Counted from the first letter of the stretch, positions 31,771 to 43,580 are shown. The stretch: DNA of 64,000 nucleotides from Norana najaformis (GCA_964023275.1 OZ029921.1:12219806-12283805), one strand, 5' to 3'. The notes: a model not told the origin generated them from the letters alone. Translations and numbers: made by a program.

Positions 31771-32689
31771 TATGATAGTCTCATGACAAGGTACGGAGTT
31801 TCAAGCGATATCCTTAACTTTCAAAGCTGCCATTCTAATCTAACATCTGTGGTCATGCCTGGCACAGACAAAAATAAGAGGTTTCCCACACAGCTACCGG
31901 TATATTTAATTCTATCTGAAATCCTGAACTAGTACATTACCATTACTGGGTAAGTCTGAGAGCATGGCAGGCTTGCAGCATGCCCTTTCCAGCACTGATA
32001 CTGATACACTGATACTGATATTATTACTGCCAGGAAGCTGCACAGCCCTTCTTGAAAGGTGCAGTCTATGCTCCCCTAGACCTTCTCTTCTCAAAGTGTT
32101 TCAGCAGCCAAATCCACATGTCTGTCCTGTCTTGTCTCTGAAAGCTCTTCCTCTTCGAGGTTATTATGGCAGGCAGTGAACAAGATCTTACACCCGACAA
32201 ATGCAATATTGCCAATATACTATCGAGCTCTTCATCACAATCTTTCCTCTTATGCTTCTTCTCAGACAAGACTTAAACACAGACTTAGCCTAAGACTTCA
32301 GTTCTCAAACACTCCTTCCTCTGACAGTCTTTCATACTCTAAATTTCCTCCACCATTGACAACCAAACACTCTGGCCGAGGGTCTCATCTCCTAATAACA
32401 ATGTACTTTGAACCCTGATTTTAGTTTGATCATTTGAAGTCTTGAACCCTGATTTTAGTTTGATCATTTGAAGTCTTGGGCCTTTCATGAATTCGCTTAG
32501 GCTTACTCGGAAGTACCGTATATATGCGACTATAAGTCGATTCAAGTATAAGTCGAAGTGTACTTTTTTGAGAAAAAAAGCGTCCAAAATCGACGGCTCG
32601 AATATAAGTCGAACCCATATAGACAGCCTTATAATATGGGCCCATCCATATATTACCTATGCAAAGAAAATTATATTTTCATACCTCTC

Positions 32690-33072
32690 ATATATTTAAC
32701 AGAGGGAGCTTTCTTCGGCAAGCATGCAAAAACTGTGTGGGGAATATAATTATAAAAGGCGACTATACGCATATGGGTATATATGTATCCACCCCATATT
32801 TACAAAACTATATGTACATAAGGTACATGTATATGGTTTTGTAACTCAAGGAACTAATTTAGCGGGTCAGCTTACACCACTTAGTACTGCCTGACTGGTC
32901 AAAGATGACATCCAGATGGCGATGGCAGTGATGTCTGTCTGACCTGCATTCCATTAATTTTTCTGGGTTCTGTCAAATCTTGCTATAGACTGCCTGTGCC
33001 CTCTGGTGACCTGTGTTGCTTAAGGTCTGTATGTCCAACTGCCTGTGACTCAGTTCCCTTGGTCGACCTGGT
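32690..33072 (+). repeat. Unclassified interspersed repeat, copy 1
   Basis: Matches 38055-38450 in the opposite orientation across about 385 bp, for example AACAGAGGG.GCTTTCTTCGGC, GGTATATATGTATCCACCCC, TTTAGCGGGTC, ATGACATCCAGATGGCGATG and CCAACTGCTTGTGACTC-like blocks. It includes the palindromic segment ACATAAGGTACATGTATATGG. It sits inside the pogo-like element, probably as a nested insertion. Confidence 0.8.
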
Positions 33073-33542
33073 TCTCAGCACAGAATATGGCACATGGCTT
33101 TTATATAATGTAATAAACTCCCACGGACGCCTATAGGATAATACAGTGTTATAAATAGGCTAATGTGGACATTTTATTTTGTGTATGTGTAGACTGAATC
33201 TATATATATATTCTCGCTATGTTTATCAATTCCAATTGGTTTTACTTTTGTATGAACTGTGCGTATTATTGACATAGTTATGCGTATATTAGAATAAGCG
33301 TTTGTGTTGACTAACGTAATTACTCACTTAAAATACCTGGCCGGCTTAGGACGTTCAAACTAATCAAAATAGCAAGGCCAGCATAGGTTCTAAAAATATA
33401 TTAAATACGGGGAACAAAGGATGGTTTTCTGAACTAATTTTTACAGGTGATCAACGTGGATGTTGATGGATTATTTTAATCGCAATCTGCCATGGTTTGC
33501 AAGTCATTACGAATGATATTTCAAACTGATGTTTTGATTGCC

Positions 33543-33745
33543 AGCCAATCGCTATTTTACTTGTGGGATTTTTGACCAATGGCGACACGTTGCTATTGGA
33601 AGTCGTCAGCCAATGAGGGGACACAGTGTGACGTGACTCCTTGTTCTTTGTAAACAAATGAGCAGACGAAGATTTCATATAAGGACTATGAAATCGCTAC
33701 AAGTATTGATGAAAGAGGCAGACGATAATTTCGGCCAATAGGAAA
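33543..33745 (+). promoter_or_regulatory. Cluster of four CCAAT boxes, possible promoter
   Basis: CCAAT with favourable flanks at about 33545 (AGCCAATCG), 33578 (GACCAATGG), 33610 (AGCCAATGAG) and 33736 (GGCCAATAGG), plus CATATAAGG at about 33676. Dense same-strand CCAAT is typical of NF-Y-driven promoters. Inside the pogo-like element it may be what remains of its gene's promoter. No following open frame of note. Confidence 0.35.
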
Positions 33746-36454
33746 CCTTATGACGATAGAAAATTCGCTGTGAAAACCTTTGAAGTAGTTAGTTCACGGC
33801 TGGATTTTGGACAGGAAAGTCCTCGTTGCGATTCAGCGTGACTCCGAGAAATAAGTGGTCAGTTGCGGACTTGTCATGTCGAACTGCATTCTCGAATGAT
33901 GAGCATATAAAGGCTCATGTTTTTACAGGTAATTAACCTGTGTTTCCGTTGTGAAATGACAAAGTTTTCGTCGAGAAACTAACGTCAGGAAGTCGTGGAT
34001 TAAGTCCATGTAAGTGCGTCGATATGGACTTAGTGGCGTGAGTCGAAAGACAGCAACGATACCTCGTCTTCGACTCTACAGTGCAACTCCATCTCGTCAA
34101 GGAACCATTCCTTTGGACGGTTACGATTGAATCGTGTGGATTCCAATCCTTGAACTGCAAGGAACTCGCTTAAAGTACCTACTACGAGAGACATTTAATC
34201 GATGGTCTACAAGGTATGTCGGCGTGGTGAATAGAATAGTTTGCGCAGAGACAACTAGTGGTGAGTGACAACCTAACCATTCTACGTCGATGCAAACTCA
34301 CTACAACTCACAGTGAAACTGTTTCAGACTTTATCAAAGAGTCAGTATACAGGGGTAAAATGGCCATCCAAGCTTATGGGTGGGTAGAATCATAGATTTA
34401 GGCTTGATAAGAAGCTGGCCTTAATTAAGAATTAATTAAGACATTGAACTATATAATATACTGATTGATTAATAATAAATGACTTTGTTCATTTTTATTC
34501 AATCATACATTATGATACAAAATGGTAGTGGAAAAATACGAGCTATTGTAATATCATTACAATTTCCGCTAGATATTGCATGTTGATTTGAGTCTGACCT
34601 ATAATTATCATATCAGGAGACTAAACCCCAATTAACATGTGTATCTACCTACTGGCTAAACAAGCTTGTAGGTACCATGGTGTAATGTAAAGTGACTGCA
34701 ATCTATAGTCACCAGAACTAGACAAGAGACTATTAGACACGGAGGTTACAGTACGTACACATTTTGTCGAGACCCACACCTCGCCATACGCACAGTAAGC
34801 AAAATTGCCTAAATCCGATCACCCCTCCCCTCATTGCATACGTAATATATAGATGGGCCCTATACTGGAAAGAGTTGGTAGGAAGCGAATTGAGTCGCCA
34901 GGATCAATCAAGAAGACCAATCAGCATACTGCAATGAAATTTCACTAAAAGCCTTTAAATAAATATTACCAAGTGCATTTACAATGGCATATAGTTTGAA
35001 TATCAGAATGAAGTAAATTATTTCGTTTCAGCCAGAATCATGTGTCTTTAATCTCTTAGAAATATGACCTCTGCAATCACTTCTTATGAGACTTTCCCCT
35101 TTCAAACCGTTTATTAGCTAGGCTCGCAGCCCGACTCCCTCGTTTTGCACACATCTCTACACCTATGTTGGAGGTCTTTCTCTTGCTCGACATCACTACG
35201 CGTATCCATGATATTTGATTTCTTTTGGCAGAGGTTTCGGCAAGCGATAATAAAGGACATCGTTTTCGATGCATGAAACATATCGCAGAAGTATATAATA
35301 AATTGTTTTAAGAGAAGAATATTTCGTTTTGATCTATATGTAGTCAGTAATTTGTTGAAATTTGATTTTTCTTAAAAAACGATATAAAAACAAAGACAAC
35401 TAAAATAAACTGAGGGTTTAATTTTTAAGTCCATTATCGTAATGTTGAATATTCGGTCCGAAAATCTTCCGTCTATTTTGGCTCTCAAGTATAAGTTGAA
35501 GACCTTTTTCGTCGCCCTGAAATAGACATAAATTTCTCGACTTATAATCGCGTTTATACGGTAGATCCACTGAGAACCCAAGTGTCTATTTACACGTGTT
35601 ATTTACGAAAGTCTCTTTACGGATTAATATTTACAACAATCCTTCATTTTACATGATTATCGACCAATTTCATAAAGTCCTTTTAGCAAGGAAAATCAAA
35701 ACCAAGCTCTCACAAATACACAAAGTCTAACAGATGCAGCAGAGAGAATCGGGCTTTCTGGCGTAAGCTCAGCTCTGTTCCATCCTCTTCATAAGCTGAA
35801 TAACCAAGATCTTACACCACAAAAGAACTTGACTGGACCACAGTTTCACTCCAAACCAATCATCTGGGGAAGACAAAGACCAGGGTAAGTTAGGCACTTT
35901 GGCCTCTCAGGTTCCCGTAATGGCACACTGTTATTAGTCATGGCCTCGCTCCCCCAGTCTTTCTCACCGAATCCTCCTCGAATTCCTCAGCTAGCTCCTG
36001 TTGCTCCGACCAATGATTCCTTCAGTTTGCTCTCTCCCTCAGTGGCTCATTCAACCCAGTGACTGACTTCCGACCTTCTAGACACTCGACCTTCTCATTC
36101 AACATGCACAACCACTCATCCTATCTACATGTCAATCAGATAAAGTTATCAGCTTATACCGCATCTTGTGACAGGGTCTAATAATCATATGCAGCATCAA
36201 ACTTTCTCTTGTTGAAGACTGCTTCCCTGCCAGTTTTGTATGTGCATAAGTTTATCCTCTTCTTAATTAAAAAGCCATCAACCTATGAAACTGTCATGCC
36301 ATCTCTGCTCTCATTTTCATTTCAAAACTTCTGGACAAGGTAGATTTTAATTCCCTGAGCTGTCAACTCTTGTCCCACAACCTGTACCTTCCTTTCCAAT
36401 CTGCCTACTGCAAATACCATTCCACTGAAACAGCACTACTTACAATCACTTAAC

Positions 36455-37510
36455 ACATTGGCCGTGTGCCAATTTTTCACAGGCACGGCAAATATAGGCC
36501 AAAAACCCAAAAATTATGGAAATTTTTATTTATTCTTTTTTGACATCCTTTTGTTCAAAGAATCAAAAATAACTGTTCCTTTTATGTGTTCATCTTACTG
36601 TTTCACTGAAGGACGTCTAGAAATCACGTTCAGTGTGATACTTTTTGAAACATAGTACTATACATGGTGCAGTACTATGTTATATGTAGCACTAGGCTCT
36701 GGGGGGCAAGTTTCACAAAAATAACGCGTTTCTTTGCGCTCTCTATGCTTCCTACAAGCAACACACTTCCTGCAAAGGTCCTGCTTCGGTTGCAGTAGCT
36801 GGGATAACATACAGATAGTGCTGTCCACTGAGTCCGAATAGGTCCGAAGCCTTGTGATGCTTGAAGGCCATTGATGGTGCGGCTCTCTGGTCGATCTTGG
36901 CTTCACAGCCCAGACTGAGTAATATTCTGGCGCCTAGTTCCTCCAAGCTTCTTGTTGAGAAGTTATACCCCTGCTACAGCCATGTAAATCATCTGTAGGA
37001 CCATCTTTCTGTACCATTTCAATAACTTTCTCGATGGAGCGTAACGAGGCTAAAAATTAGTCCATTTGGTTCATTCAGTCTTCGCCATATATTTGATATA
37101 CGGAGTCATATAGTGTCCAAAATAATCGTATATGCATTCGGTAGGTGGCAGCACTTGTCCAGTAGTTCTAATAAGCAGCAGGAAATAGCAATGAGACGTT
37201 GAACTGCCTAGAAATAGTTGATACCAGAGGGACATGTATACACGTCCATAAGGCTTAAAATTAGTTCATTTGGTACATTCAGTCTTCAGCATATATGTGA
37301 TATACCAGGCCCTAGAGAGTGTCCAAAATAATCGTATATGTATTCAGTAGGTGACAGAACATGTCCACTATTATTACCAAGCAGCAGGAAATATTACTGG
37401 GACGCTGAACTGACTAGAAAGAGTTGATACCTAAGCGACGTGTTTACACATGGTAGCGTCCCAGCTATACAGTTGTGCGACTTGTTAACATGTCCCTTGC
37501 GTCCAACGAG
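36455..37510 (-). mobile_element. Second piggyBac-like transposon, TTAA duplications, internal 204-bp tandem repeat
   Basis: TTAA at 36451-36454 and 37511-37514. Terminal bases CACATTGGCCG and, inverted, CTCGTTGGACG pair at 8 of 11. The minus strand encodes the transposase C-terminus: KWYRKMVLQMIYMAVA, then a Cys-rich domain CRKCVACRKHRERKETRYFC and ETCPPEPS (36870-36690), the classical piggyBac cross-brace finger. Sequence from 37048 is duplicated in tandem at 37252 (period 204). It differs from the 3.1 kb copy, which lacks the finger but keeps part of the core. Confidence 0.82.
37048..37455. repeat. Tandem duplication, period about 204 bp
   Basis: GGCTAAAAATTAGTCCATTT at 37048 and GGCTTAAAATTAGTTCATTT at 37252 start two units. 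They share GTGTCCAAAATAATCGTATA, CAGCAGGAAAT and GTTGATACC. The units differ at perhaps one base in seven, so the duplication is not recent. It lies within the piggyBac, in what should be the transposase core. Confidence 0.8.
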
Positions 37511-38054
37511 TTAATCAACTCCACAGATAAAGGAAAAATAATTGCTCCCATTCTCCTGAACTATCTGCTTCATTCTGTACTGCTGATCTCAATATACTAC
37601 TTCACCATCTTGAATACTGTGCCCTGAATAACCATCTTCCAACCCATTTGGGGAATGCTCCCAGGCAGAAGGTGAGGACATCTTTGACAATGCAATCAAA
37701 CATACATACAACACAAGATAAAACAAAATATTCAGATGGGAATGCTCAGTGGCGTCGATCCTATGGGTGCCCCTGGGGCCCGGGCCCCGGCAATATTTTG
37801 AGCCTGGGGGCCCGGCCATTGCTTGGGCCCCGGCAATATTTTAGCTGTAAAATCGGTACAAGGCAGCTCTGGACTGACAAAAGTTGTCATTCTTCACTTT
37901 AAGACTTTAGTAAACAATCCCAGTCCGTAATTTCCGATTGTACGTACCTCTCTAGGTATTGCTGTCTATGCCTACTTTTGCTTAGGTAGACAAACGGACA
38001 GACAGAAAGACAGATAGGCCTACATGAATATGTACTACAACAGTACATAATTAT

Positions 38055-38450
38055 ATGCAGGTCGACCAAGCGAAGTGAGTCACAAGCAGTTGGACATACA
38101 GACTTTAAGCCACATAGGTCGCCGGGGGCACAGATCTATAGCAATGTTTGACACAACCCTGAAAAATTAATGGAATGCAGGTCATACAACTTGCTCTCAC
38201 ATCAAGACCATCGCCATCTGGATGTCATCTTCGACTAGTCAGGCAGTACAGATGCAAGCCGACCCGCTAAATTAGTCTCTTCAGTTACAAAACCATATAC
38301 ATGTACCTTATGTACATATGGTTTTGTAATTATGGGGTGGATACATATATACCCATATTCGTATAGTCACCCTTTATAATTATAATCCCCACACAGTCTC
38401 TGCATCGCTAGCCGAAGAAAGCGCCCTCTGTTAAGTATATGGATATAAGA
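38055..38450 (-). repeat. Unclassified interspersed repeat, copy 2 (inverted relative to 32.7 kb)
   Basis: Inverted partner of 32690-33072. It contains a near-perfect 43-bp palindrome, TACAAAACCATATACATGTA...TACATATGGTTTTGTA (about 38287-38329), able to form a hairpin. No coding. It could be a MITE whose own ends I did not define. Confidence 0.8.
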
Positions 38451-38789
38451 TTTCGTTAATTTTGAACAAGTCAATATTGATGGTGAAATTGCACTTGTGG
38501 AGGTAGGCTCATCAGCTTTTCATCACTGTTTGGTGTAGATGCAATGAGGTGAAATTGAAAGCCAGTTACTTAGTTTCCCAAGGTTCAACTCCAGGTATAG
38601 AAAATTTTCCTAGTTGACTCAACTATCCGTCCCATCTGTAGAGGTACAAGAAAAGAATCACGTAAGCGGATTATATAATGTGCTGACATCCGGTTATAAA
38701 TGAGTAATTAATAAATTTAGAGCGATTTTGAGAGGTTATGCGAGGCGCTTTACAAATGCTGTATTACAACAATATGAAATGTAAAATAT

Positions 38790-39784
38790 GAATTTGTTTT
38801 CATTTACACAGTCTGCATTTAAGGCAGGTGATTCAACTCTGTTCTGACACTGGAGTCTTAAACCAAGTTCAGTCATGGATGACAGAAAATGGATTGCTCC
38901 TAAACCCATCCAAAACTGAGTTTCTCCTTTTTGGAACCTCAGAGCAACTGACTAAATTTAATTTTTTGACTTCTGTCCATCTAGGCATCTGCGTCGTACA
39001 ACGCAACTGTTCAACCCACAATTTGGGTGTTGTATTTGACTCCAACCTGTCATTCAATGAACGTATTAATTCTATATGTAGGTCTGCCCACTACCACATT
39101 CGTGATATCCGTAAAATTAGGCACCACATTCCCTTCTCTGCCCTGGTTTGTTTGGCTAATGCTCTAGTCTCCAGCCGTCTTGACTACTGCAACTCGCTTC
39201 TTACTGGCATTTCTAAAGCTAATTTGTTGAAGCTTCAAAGAGTCCAAAATACATTGGCAAGAGCTATCACTAAAACTCCAAAATATGATTATATATCACC
39301 AATCTTAAATGCGTTGCATTGGTTTCCCGTAGAAAAGCGCATATTTTTCAAGACTGGACTAATTGTATTCAAGACTCTACATGTATTCAGCTAACCTCGC
39401 TATCTTCGCTCTGTTCTGACTCCCAAGACTTATCTCTACTCGACCAGGTCTTCTAGCTATGTAAATCTGACTATTCCGTGGACAAGAACAGCTCTTGGAA
39501 GGTGTGCCTTTTCTGTCGCTGGTCCTAGACTCTGTAACTCTCTTCCGACAAATGTTCGCTCGGCAAAGTCTGTTTCGGCCTTCAGACCTCGACTAAAAAC
39601 TCACCTCTTCCTGAACTCATTTCCTCCGTAGGCTGTCTCTGTGTCTTCTGGACTCCTCTTAGGCTTTTCGACCCGGACTCACCATGGAATTTGACTTGGA
39701 CAATGATTTTTTAGCAGCGACCATCGAATGATGATTTGAGCATTATTACATTGACGCTATAGAAGTTCTTAGATTAGATTAGAG
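38790..39784 (+). mobile_element. L2-like LINE 3' portion ending in ATTAG repeats
   Basis: A 188-residue open frame (38828-39394) covers the post-YADD region: ENGLLLNPSKTEFLLFGTSE, HNLGVVFDSNLSFNERINSI, ALVSSRLDYCNSLLTGISKA and ITKTPKYDYISPILNALHWF. The C-terminal block continues in other frames (VAGPRLCNSLPTN-like, LKTHLFL). The end is TTAGATTAGATTAGAG near 39784, the same tail as the copy ending at 55885. It is the best preserved L2 fragment here. Confidence 0.85.
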
Positions 39785-41067
39785 TGATAAAAACTGAAGT
39801 AGATGACAGGCAATCTAAAACCTACAATAGCGGCTAAGTTTGCTATAAGAAGCACAATCAGGAAGAACATTTTGGGCAAGTTCATTTTCGAATAAATAAT
39901 TATGTGCTCATATTGCGCTGCTTTAGCATTACTGCCATATAACTGCTGTGTATAGGCCTACTTAAGTTGACATTCCATTGTAAATAATATTAGCGACATT
40001 TCTCATTGTTTGTCTTCCGAGCTTTGGGCTTTGCGTCTGTCTGCATTAGGCCTACTTCGACCTTGACCCCCATACCAGGGTCTTTGCTCCTGAAGCCCAA
40101 TAGGGCTTCGCATCCAGACCCCATTATAGGCCCGCCCCCCCAATGTTTACGACGGATCGACGCCTCTGGGAACAATCATTCCACCCCGAAGACATGGGCG
40201 GCGGGCCAGACCCGAAACAAAGCTCGTCTAAGTAGGCCGGCTGTCATCACCAGACCCGCAACAATATCTTTAAAAGTATTGTGTGGGATGGGCAGTCAGT
40301 GAAGTAGACACACGTGCATGCAAAGGATACTGCCTAAATTTAGAAATACAGCCAACAAGGCTTTTACACTTGCATAAAGGCATACGTTCCAGCTGCCTAA
40401 TCTGCCATAAACATAGATAAACAGACAGACAAACACAGAGACATACAGACATCCAATCAGAGAAGCAACGAAAAGGAGTAGTCAATAGCTTATGTGTTTG
40501 GAATTCGTGTTGAAACTGCCAGCTCAATGGGCTTTTGAAACCGTGCTCCCACCTAGCGAATGCAAATGAACCATTTTCAATAGGCATGCGTCTTTTCACA
40601 ATCAATGTAGAAGACGCTGTTTAATTTCTACTTATTTTCGAAGATATTTCTTTTTGCTAAACCATGTTTTTATTAGTAAAATATTAGGGCATAACATCAG
40701 TTAAAGTAATTTTATAAGATGCGAAAGTGGTAAAGAACAAACTTGTTCATTCCATGTCGGATACACGCCGACACCTCTATTTTTAAGTAAGTTAGCTGAC
40801 CTCCCCATGTATATTTTGTGTAAACGCATGACTTTAATGGTAAAGTAAGGTAAAGGTCGACGTCAACAACCCTGGCAGCCATAAGATGTTAAACACTAGA
40901 AGCTACTGCAATAAGGCTACCATGTCCAACATTAGGACATAGGGGACACGTTCATTCCAGCTCCGTTGATCCTTGAGCCGGCAATGGATGAATCCCAAGG
41001 TCCTAGACACGGGCCCATTTACTTTCCAGCATAAATCGTTACCAAATTTGACTGCCTGGTGACAAAG

Positions 41068-41470
41068 TTGTAATCGTAATCGTAATTCTGAGATTTCTAC
41101 AGTGCCCAACGAAAGCCGCGCCGCGAGTACCAGCTTATTCACAGGCGCTCAGTCAAAACAAAATCGATAGGCAAAAGGGTTCAGTTCCAAGTCAAGATCC
41201 AAAAGTCAGATGGAGAGACAGGGTGGCAGCTACGGGTGGTGGTGTTTGGGGTTGAAGAGGAGAGAGAGATGAGGAAGAACGGGTGTCAGGGTACAATCTG
41301 TGAAAGAGGAATGTTTTGAGCTTTCAATGAAAGGCCGAAGCAGAAATTGCAAGCGGTGGAGCATCGATGAGTTTGTATGATGGGTCAGAAAACTGTGGCA
41401 ATTCTGGGGGAGTTTATTCCAGAGTGGTGTGGCACGTATGTGCAAACATTCTTCCCTCCCCATCAGTTTT
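41068..41470 (-). mobile_element. L2-like LINE 3' end (GTAATC tail)
   Basis: The minus strand has RATPLWNKLPQNCHSF, LQFLLRPFIESSKHSSF and a 3' UTR ending in the inverted form of GTAATCGTAATCGTAATT (41070-41088). The UTR (gcccaacgaaagc.gcg..gcg) recurs at 57190-57400, so the two are one subfamily. Confidence 0.72.
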
Positions 41471-41539
41471 TTTCTATATTTCTCACCGAAGATTCATTTC
41501 CTCCAACATTTTGTTCCTGCCCTTAAGTCTTCCCCACTT

Positions 41540-41561
41540 AATAATAGTAGTAGTAGTAGTA

Positions 41562-41601
<40 letters not shown>

Positions 41602-41640
41602 CAACAAGAACAATAACAAACACTAATAATAATAATAAAA
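41540..41640. repeat. AAT/AGT microsatellite with L2-type end
   Basis: (TAG)n then (TAA)n with ACAACAAG interruptions over about 100 bp. It is followed by TTTATATAGCGCCGTAGGAC, which looks like the inverted 3' end of another L2-type element (41640-41800). Confidence 0.85.
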
Positions 41641-42378
41641 TTTATATAGCGCCGTAGGACACCCGAGGCCGAAGAAAAGGGCAGGCAGGTGTATTACGTA
41701 TGGATCTGGCAACGCTATACTCACAGCGAAACCTTTAAAAGCAGGTGCTCAGCGGGATGGGCAGGAAATAACATACATGACTAATTATATGCAAACAAAG
41801 AAATCAAGCGTCCGAAATGTAGTAATAACGTCAACAATCCTTCTCATATCTGCAGGCAGCACACTTTCCAGCTGCCTAATCCGCCATAAACACAGACAGG
41901 CCGACAGACAAGCACAGGGACAGCCAAACGTACAGTCCGAAGGAATGTGAAGGAGTGGTCAACACGTGCATAGGATTCCTGTAACCAGCGCGTGATTTGA
42001 TCTAATGGTCTTTTTCAAAACCGTGCTGTCACCTAGCGAATATAACTGACATTAATGAACCTGTGCTGCCATCTTGCTAATGCAATTAAAACATTTTTGA
42101 AAAGAATTATGGTTTTACTTTTGTCTATGCTCAAAGAATTGTCTTTAGGTCCAATCCAAGGAATCTATATGGGTCCAATCCAGTCTTTATTAACGAAAAA
42201 TTTGGGATCTAGAATTAAATAAGTAATTTTATTAGAGGAAGTAGAAAGGAAAAATGTGTTCACTAAATGTGGCCTATAGTTCGACACCTCTATTTGGGAA
42301 GCAGTTACGCTGGTCTTTCTGATGCAAATTATTTTCTTGCGGTGCTACTTCACAGATTTACATTGACACCAATGTTCC

Positions 42379-42650
42379 CAGAGGCGTCAATCATATGGGT
42401 GCCCCCGGAACCCGAGCTCAGGCAATATTTTGAGCATGAGAGCTCGGCCATTGGTTGGCCAGCAATATTTTACCTGTAAAATCAGTAAAAGGCAGCTATG
42501 TACTGATAAAGTTCTCATTCTTCCTGTATTAGGCCTATTCTTGACCCCCATACTAAGGGCTTTGCCTCTGGAACCCGACAGGGGCTTTGCGCCCAGACCC
42601 CCACTTTAGGCCCGGGCCCCTCCAATGTTTACTACGGATCGACGCCTCTG
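42379..42650. mobile_element. 272-bp hAT-like MITE (full copy)
   Basis: CAGAGGCGTCAATC at the left and GATCGACGCCTCTG at the right form the TIR. The interior has the repeated phrase GGCAATATTTTGAGC / AGCAATATTTTACC and a C-rich block (cccagacccccac..aggcccgggcccc). The same interior is found, split, in 37747-37900 plus 40043-40168. Non-coding. Confidence 0.75.
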
Positions 42651-43324
42651 GGAATGCTCTATTGCACACTAAAGTCAGTCAGTCAGTCACCCTATCTGTC
42701 ATGCACTAAAATCAATCACTCAGTTAACTTCATAAATTTCACAACGGAAATATTATCACTGACTGTTGGTTTATGACCAACTTCCTATAACCCAAGATGC
42801 ATCTTATTCAGGGTAGAATGGGGCCATTGACCAAAAGGAATGAACAGGTCTCTTTCCACTCAAACAGAACTTGAAAAAGTGTTGGTCCTTCGAGCTCAAA
42901 TTAAACGGATAGACCCTCCACCTGAAGGCTCATTTTCCCTTCATTATCCTGACTACTTAGAACAGGAGGACTTCTACCTACATTTGATACTCTTGGCTTT
43001 CGACCCTTGGTTGTCATGCAGCTGGAGTCCCTTATCATCTCTCTCCTCATCTGACAACTGACCAGGACCAACAAGCCTTCCCTTCTCATCACCAGAAGCA
43101 CACCAAGATCTGAGATTCCGATTTGATAATGTTTATTTAACGTTTATTTGGCATCACACTGTTTACATAGCCACTGTTGCTACTACCACCTGCCTTGGCC
43201 CTCCCATTGACAACCAATTGCAGGAATCCATCCAGCTGGTTAGTCATCTAGCTCTTCTGCCAGCCAGCTACTGCTTGCCTTATTCTACGGCATACTTACA
43301 TTACTGTATTCCATTCTGATCTAT

Positions 43325-43580
43325 TTAGCATTCCCCCCGCCTCAGGGGGTTGCAAACCAGCAACTCTTCATGCTGGTCCCAAGCCCGGATAAAGGAGGAG
43401 GGTTTGTCAGATGAGTGTCGATGCGCTGACAGTAAAGAACAAAGACGATTGAAATCTGATGCCAAGTAACAACGCTTCGGGAGCTGAGCCATACCGTACT
43501 GGAAATACAACAGTGGAGGAGCGTGGTGAAAATGGCATCGGACACCTACAGGCGCTGAGCCCATGGTGCATGATGATGAG
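43325..43580 (+). mobile_element. SINE-like element sharing the 3' end of the 14-18.7 kb LINE
   Basis: It begins CATTCCCCCCGCCTCAGGGG and runs through gcaactcttcatgctggtcc. It ends GTGAAAATGGCATCGGACAC followed by ..ggcgctgagcccatggtgcatgatgatgag. The last 60 bases match the tail of the LINE ending at 18745. A short non-coding unit with a LINE 3' end suggests a SINE or a deleted LINE copy mobilised by that LINE. Confidence 0.55.

Larger units (their letters stand above)
32516..35561. mobile_element. pogo/Tc1-mariner-like element with TA duplications
   Basis: Left end CCGTATATATGCGACTATAA then GTCGA; the right end read inward from 35561 is CCGTATAAACGCGATTATAA then GTCGA: 22 of 25 bases pair. 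TA flanks both ends (32514-32515, 35562-35563). Subterminal CAAGTATAAGTYGAAG occurs in the same orientation near both ends (about 32543 and 35487). The 3046-bp interior has no transposase that I can recognise. It contains one arm of a long inverted repeat (32690-33072) and a cluster of CCAAT boxes. Superfamily assignment rests on TIR style and TA only. Confidence 0.7.
35700..37680 (+). mobile_element. L2-like LINE RT region, split by piggyBac at 36455-37510
   Basis: Before the piggyBac, frames read SPNPPRIPQLAPV, LKKPSTYET and QSAYCKYHSTETALLTIT. After it they read INSTDKGKIIAPILLNY, then LLHHLEY and ALNNHLPTHLG, the next RT block (L2 consensus-like DKGKIxALILLDLSAAFDTVDH). Only one TTAA is duplicated, so the LINE pre-dates the DNA transposon. 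Frameshifted and incomplete. Confidence 0.78.
37747..40168. mobile_element. hAT-like MITE copy split by about 2.1 kb
   Basis: 37747-37900 equals the left half of the 272-bp MITE (through gtcattcttc) and 40043-40168 the right half (from cattaggcctac). The 2.1 kb between holds the inverted repeat copy at 38055-38450 and an L2 fragment at 38790-39784, so later material separates the halves. The exact insertion borders are unclear. Confidence 0.6.
40370..42300. repeat. Diverged direct repeat (40370-40790 and 41870-42300)
   Basis: Both copies contain CCAGCTGCCTAATC.GCCATAAACA, AGACAGAC, AACCGTGCT, CACCTAGCGAAT and CGACACCTCTATTT in the same order. They lie 1.5 kb apart within the composite hAT-like unit. 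Non-coding. Confidence 0.65.
37747..42650. mobile_element. Composite hAT-like unit with exact 8-bp flanking duplication
   Basis: Left end CAGTGGCGTCGATCC at 37747 and right end GATCGACGCCTCTG finishing at 42650 are inverted relatives. GGAATGCT stands immediately outside both ends (37739-37746, 42651-42658), the 8-bp duplication expected for hAT. Inside are a second right end at 40168 and a second left end at 42379, so the unit is two copies of a short hAT-like element bracketing 2.2 kb. The inner junctions (ggaacaat after 40168; aatgttcc before 42379) do not form target duplications. No hAT transposase seen. Confidence 0.6.

Noticed and set aside
33451-34160. Minus-strand 75-residue frames inside the pogo-like element as genes
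   Set aside because: No recognisable domain, and the plus strand here looks like a promoter; they are best explained as chance frames.
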